Positions 62,301 to 64,000 of a stretch of 64,000 bases of DNA are shown one piece after another. The notes under the pieces were generated by a model, which saw only the letters and a program-made list of their open reading frames with translations, ran no database searches and was not told where the DNA came from. A program made the position numbers and the translations under genes. The number at the start of each line of letters is the position of its first letter. Positions within the stretch are counted from its first letter, which is position 1. The DNA is from Oscarella lobularis (taxonomy: Eukaryota > Porifera > Homoscleromorpha > Homosclerophorida > Oscarellidae), in NCBI RefSeq assembly GCF_947507565.1, contig NC_089183.1, positions 2,914,001 through 2,978,000 of the forward strand, given 5' to 3'.

Positions 62301-63759
62301 AGGTTTGTTCCAGTTGTCTTTTGTAAACTTCAATTGGCATGCAGATGCTGATACTTGAGTCTGATCCGTTCTCCCGCGCTGAATTTGAACAATCACAGCG
62401 CAGTTTCTGCCGGGAAATTTTTCTTTTAGTTGCTTGGAGCAGACAATTGGAATCGTTGGCCGAACATTTATGTTCACGGGATCTGTTGAATTTTCCTTTA
62501 ATTGTACAGCAGAAGGGTAAACCTAAAAGCGATTTCTAATTTACCAGCTATTTGTTTATACGAGAAGTAATTCTCACTGATAATCCCGCGTAGAGAACGT
62601 TGCTGCTGAACCATTTTGAACGATTGCCTCTTGAATCGTTTTGATAAAAAGTTTGTACCCTGCATTGCACCTAAAATTTACGTTAGAACACTAAGTTTAT
62701 AGTTGCAGCCGGCATACTTACATTGAATGGTAGTTCGTTTTGAGGACTGTCATCTAAGCTGTAGGTTAGAGTTTCAAAACTTTTTGCGCTTGTGTATGGA
62801 ATCTGCTTGATATGAAGTGTATGCGTGTTATTTTTGATCCATTGAACTTCGTATCTTTCGTTTCCTTTTGCGCTATCTATTTTTTTGAAATAAACGTGGC
62901 AGTTAAAGTTGACTGCTTCGTCGTTGTTGTTTATGTCAACTGAAAGTTCGGGATTTCGCGCTAGGTTTTGGGGAAATTTGTCTGCAATGAAGGGGTCGCA
63001 TAGGTCACATGCATTACTTCCTCGGTTTGAAAAGCTTACTCAAGCACTCTTTGCTTTCGTGATTGCGATACTGATGAACGTCACAAGGAGATAAGTATTC
63101 TAAGAGTGATCTTAGAGTAGTACAGAAGCACGATTTTGCTGTGTCCCACCTGTACAGTATGCCATAGGGCATCCAAACGGAGGCGACAAGTAGTAAACTA
63201 TTGCGTCGTCGCATTTTTTTGAACACACTTCTATCTTGTACAAGCAACACCATATGAAGTCAAAACACCCATCATACACTGTTAAATCTTTTTGTGTTTC
63301 TTTGTATCGCAATGTTATGGGAATTTCAGTTCCGCACTTTTTGTGGGTATGACATGTAAAATTTTCTTCTGTAGACGTTGGGATTTCTAAAACTTTTGTT
63401 TCGTTAGAATGCCTGAATTGATACCATCCGCTAAAATGGGCGTCGCAGTGAGCAACAAGAGGACTTCTGTTAACATTGAGTCCTCTATTTTCCGCATTTG
63501 GTATAATTTTGATGTTTTGACAAGCATTTTCGTGTCCCGGACAAAGACTGTGTACTCCTAAACAAGAGTAGTCGCGTAAGGGAGTACGAAGAAATTTCCC
63601 AGCGTTAGTATGCATGTAAAGAGTTGTAGCTTTGAACTAGCACATGACCAGATTATTTTGGCCTAGCAGTGAAAATACTTTCCGTGGATCGAAAAGCTTA
63701 CCGCAAACAGCTGCAACTAGAATAGCTGCAGCAACACATCTTGCGAATAGGGGCGTCAT
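59337..63759 (-). CDS. VWDE-like secreted protein (D8C, VWD, EGF, sushi)
   Basis: About twelve minus-strand exons. Exon 1 (63702-63759) encodes a signal peptide, MTPLFARCVAAAILVAAVCG. Next (to about 63148) comes a D8C-type domain with GWYQFRHSN, CGTEIPITL, CCLYKIEVC and PFGCPMAYCTG. Ig/fibronectin-like segments follow (about 62.7-63.0 and 62.1-62.5 kb). A VWD domain is at about 61433-61807, with CGNGNGKPEDDL. A linker with KKRR is near 61030. An EGF domain (CSGIGTCKDSKCLCPKGFAGEDC-type) is at about 60480-60560, a sushi/CCP domain at about 59650-59850 and a final Cys-containing exon ends at 59337. The D8C-to-VWD-to-EGF order is that of vertebrate VWDE. The sushi domain near the C-terminus differs. 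Internal exon edges were only partly resolved. It is a likely extracellular matrix or regeneration-related glycoprotein. Confidence 0.82.
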
Positions 63760-64000
63760 GACGAATCCACGAGTTGTGGTCCAGTGGTAGCGCAATACGC
63801 ATGCCTATCAAAAATACGAGAATAACCCTATTGTTGAGCACAATCTGAAGAGCAGGAAATTGATCGTATCTTCTGAAACTAGCCCCTCGCCTATAGCCCT
63901 TGCTGCATCCGGATCATTTGCGTCAGAATTTGCCGTCTCGTTTACGATCAAGAGGCGTTTGTTGTTTGGTCGCGTTGTCGCCGACGAACCGTTGCAGTAC
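63760..64000. other. Upstream flank with a calumenin-exon fragment
   Basis: GTTTACGATCAAGAGGCGTTT near 63938 matches the YDHEAF exon of the calumenin-like gene (58147-58168) with one mismatch, then diverges. It could be a remnant or the edge of another CREC paralogue continuing beyond the window. Confidence 0.4.

Overview
The window looks like nuclear DNA from an early-branching, compact metazoan genome. A sponge of homoscleromorph type would fit, but the species cannot be fixed from the sequence. Protein genes have many short introns (about 45-75 bp, GT-AG with a few GC-AG). The genes are animal genes: DDB1, calumenin, class II PI3-kinase and a VWDE-like protein. There are two nuclear tRNA genes, one with an intron, and large Roco proteins with death domains. 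Nothing bacterial, viral or CRISPR-like was found.

Layout. 1-3.55 kb: a large, nearly intronless gene (5' cut by the window edge) with a guanylate-binding-protein-like GTPase, a Cys/His-rich region and a VWA domain, frameshifted near its 3' end. 3.85 kb: tRNA-Leu(CAA). 4.07-10.39 kb: complete DDB1. 11.4-15.8 kb: LRR-Roc-COR protein with two death-domain-like segments. 16.4-31.2 kb: a tandem duplication of a divergent gene pair. Each pair has a short minus-strand protein and a long plus-strand protein, and all four start with a stonustoxin (SNTX)-type MACPF-like domain. The long proteins carry the same Cys/His-rich and VWA module as the first gene. 31.4 kb: tRNA-Val(UAC). 31.6-33.8 kb: a small unknown gene and calumenin. 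34.0-48.1 kb: class II PI3-kinase C2, split by an 8.1-kb intron that is almost entirely a 41-bp minisatellite (about 197 copies). 48.4-51.5 kb: two small unknown genes. 51.8-57.5 kb: ankyrin-Roc-COR-death protein. 57.9-58.5 kb: truncated calumenin paralogue. 59.3-63.8 kb: minus-strand VWDE-like secreted protein.

How it fits together. Housekeeping genes (DDB1, PI3K-C2, calumenin) are interleaved with a cluster of rapidly changing multidomain genes. In the cluster an exchangeable N-terminus (GB1-like GTPase or SNTX/MACPF-like domain) is joined to one shared C-terminal module (helical segment, NF-X1-like Cys/His repeats, VWA). Copies show duplications, a lost VWA domain, a nonsense codon and frameshifts, so the family evolves by birth and death. 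With two Roco-death-domain genes nearby, this suggests a defence or self-recognition locus. That role is inference; no function is shown by the sequence itself.
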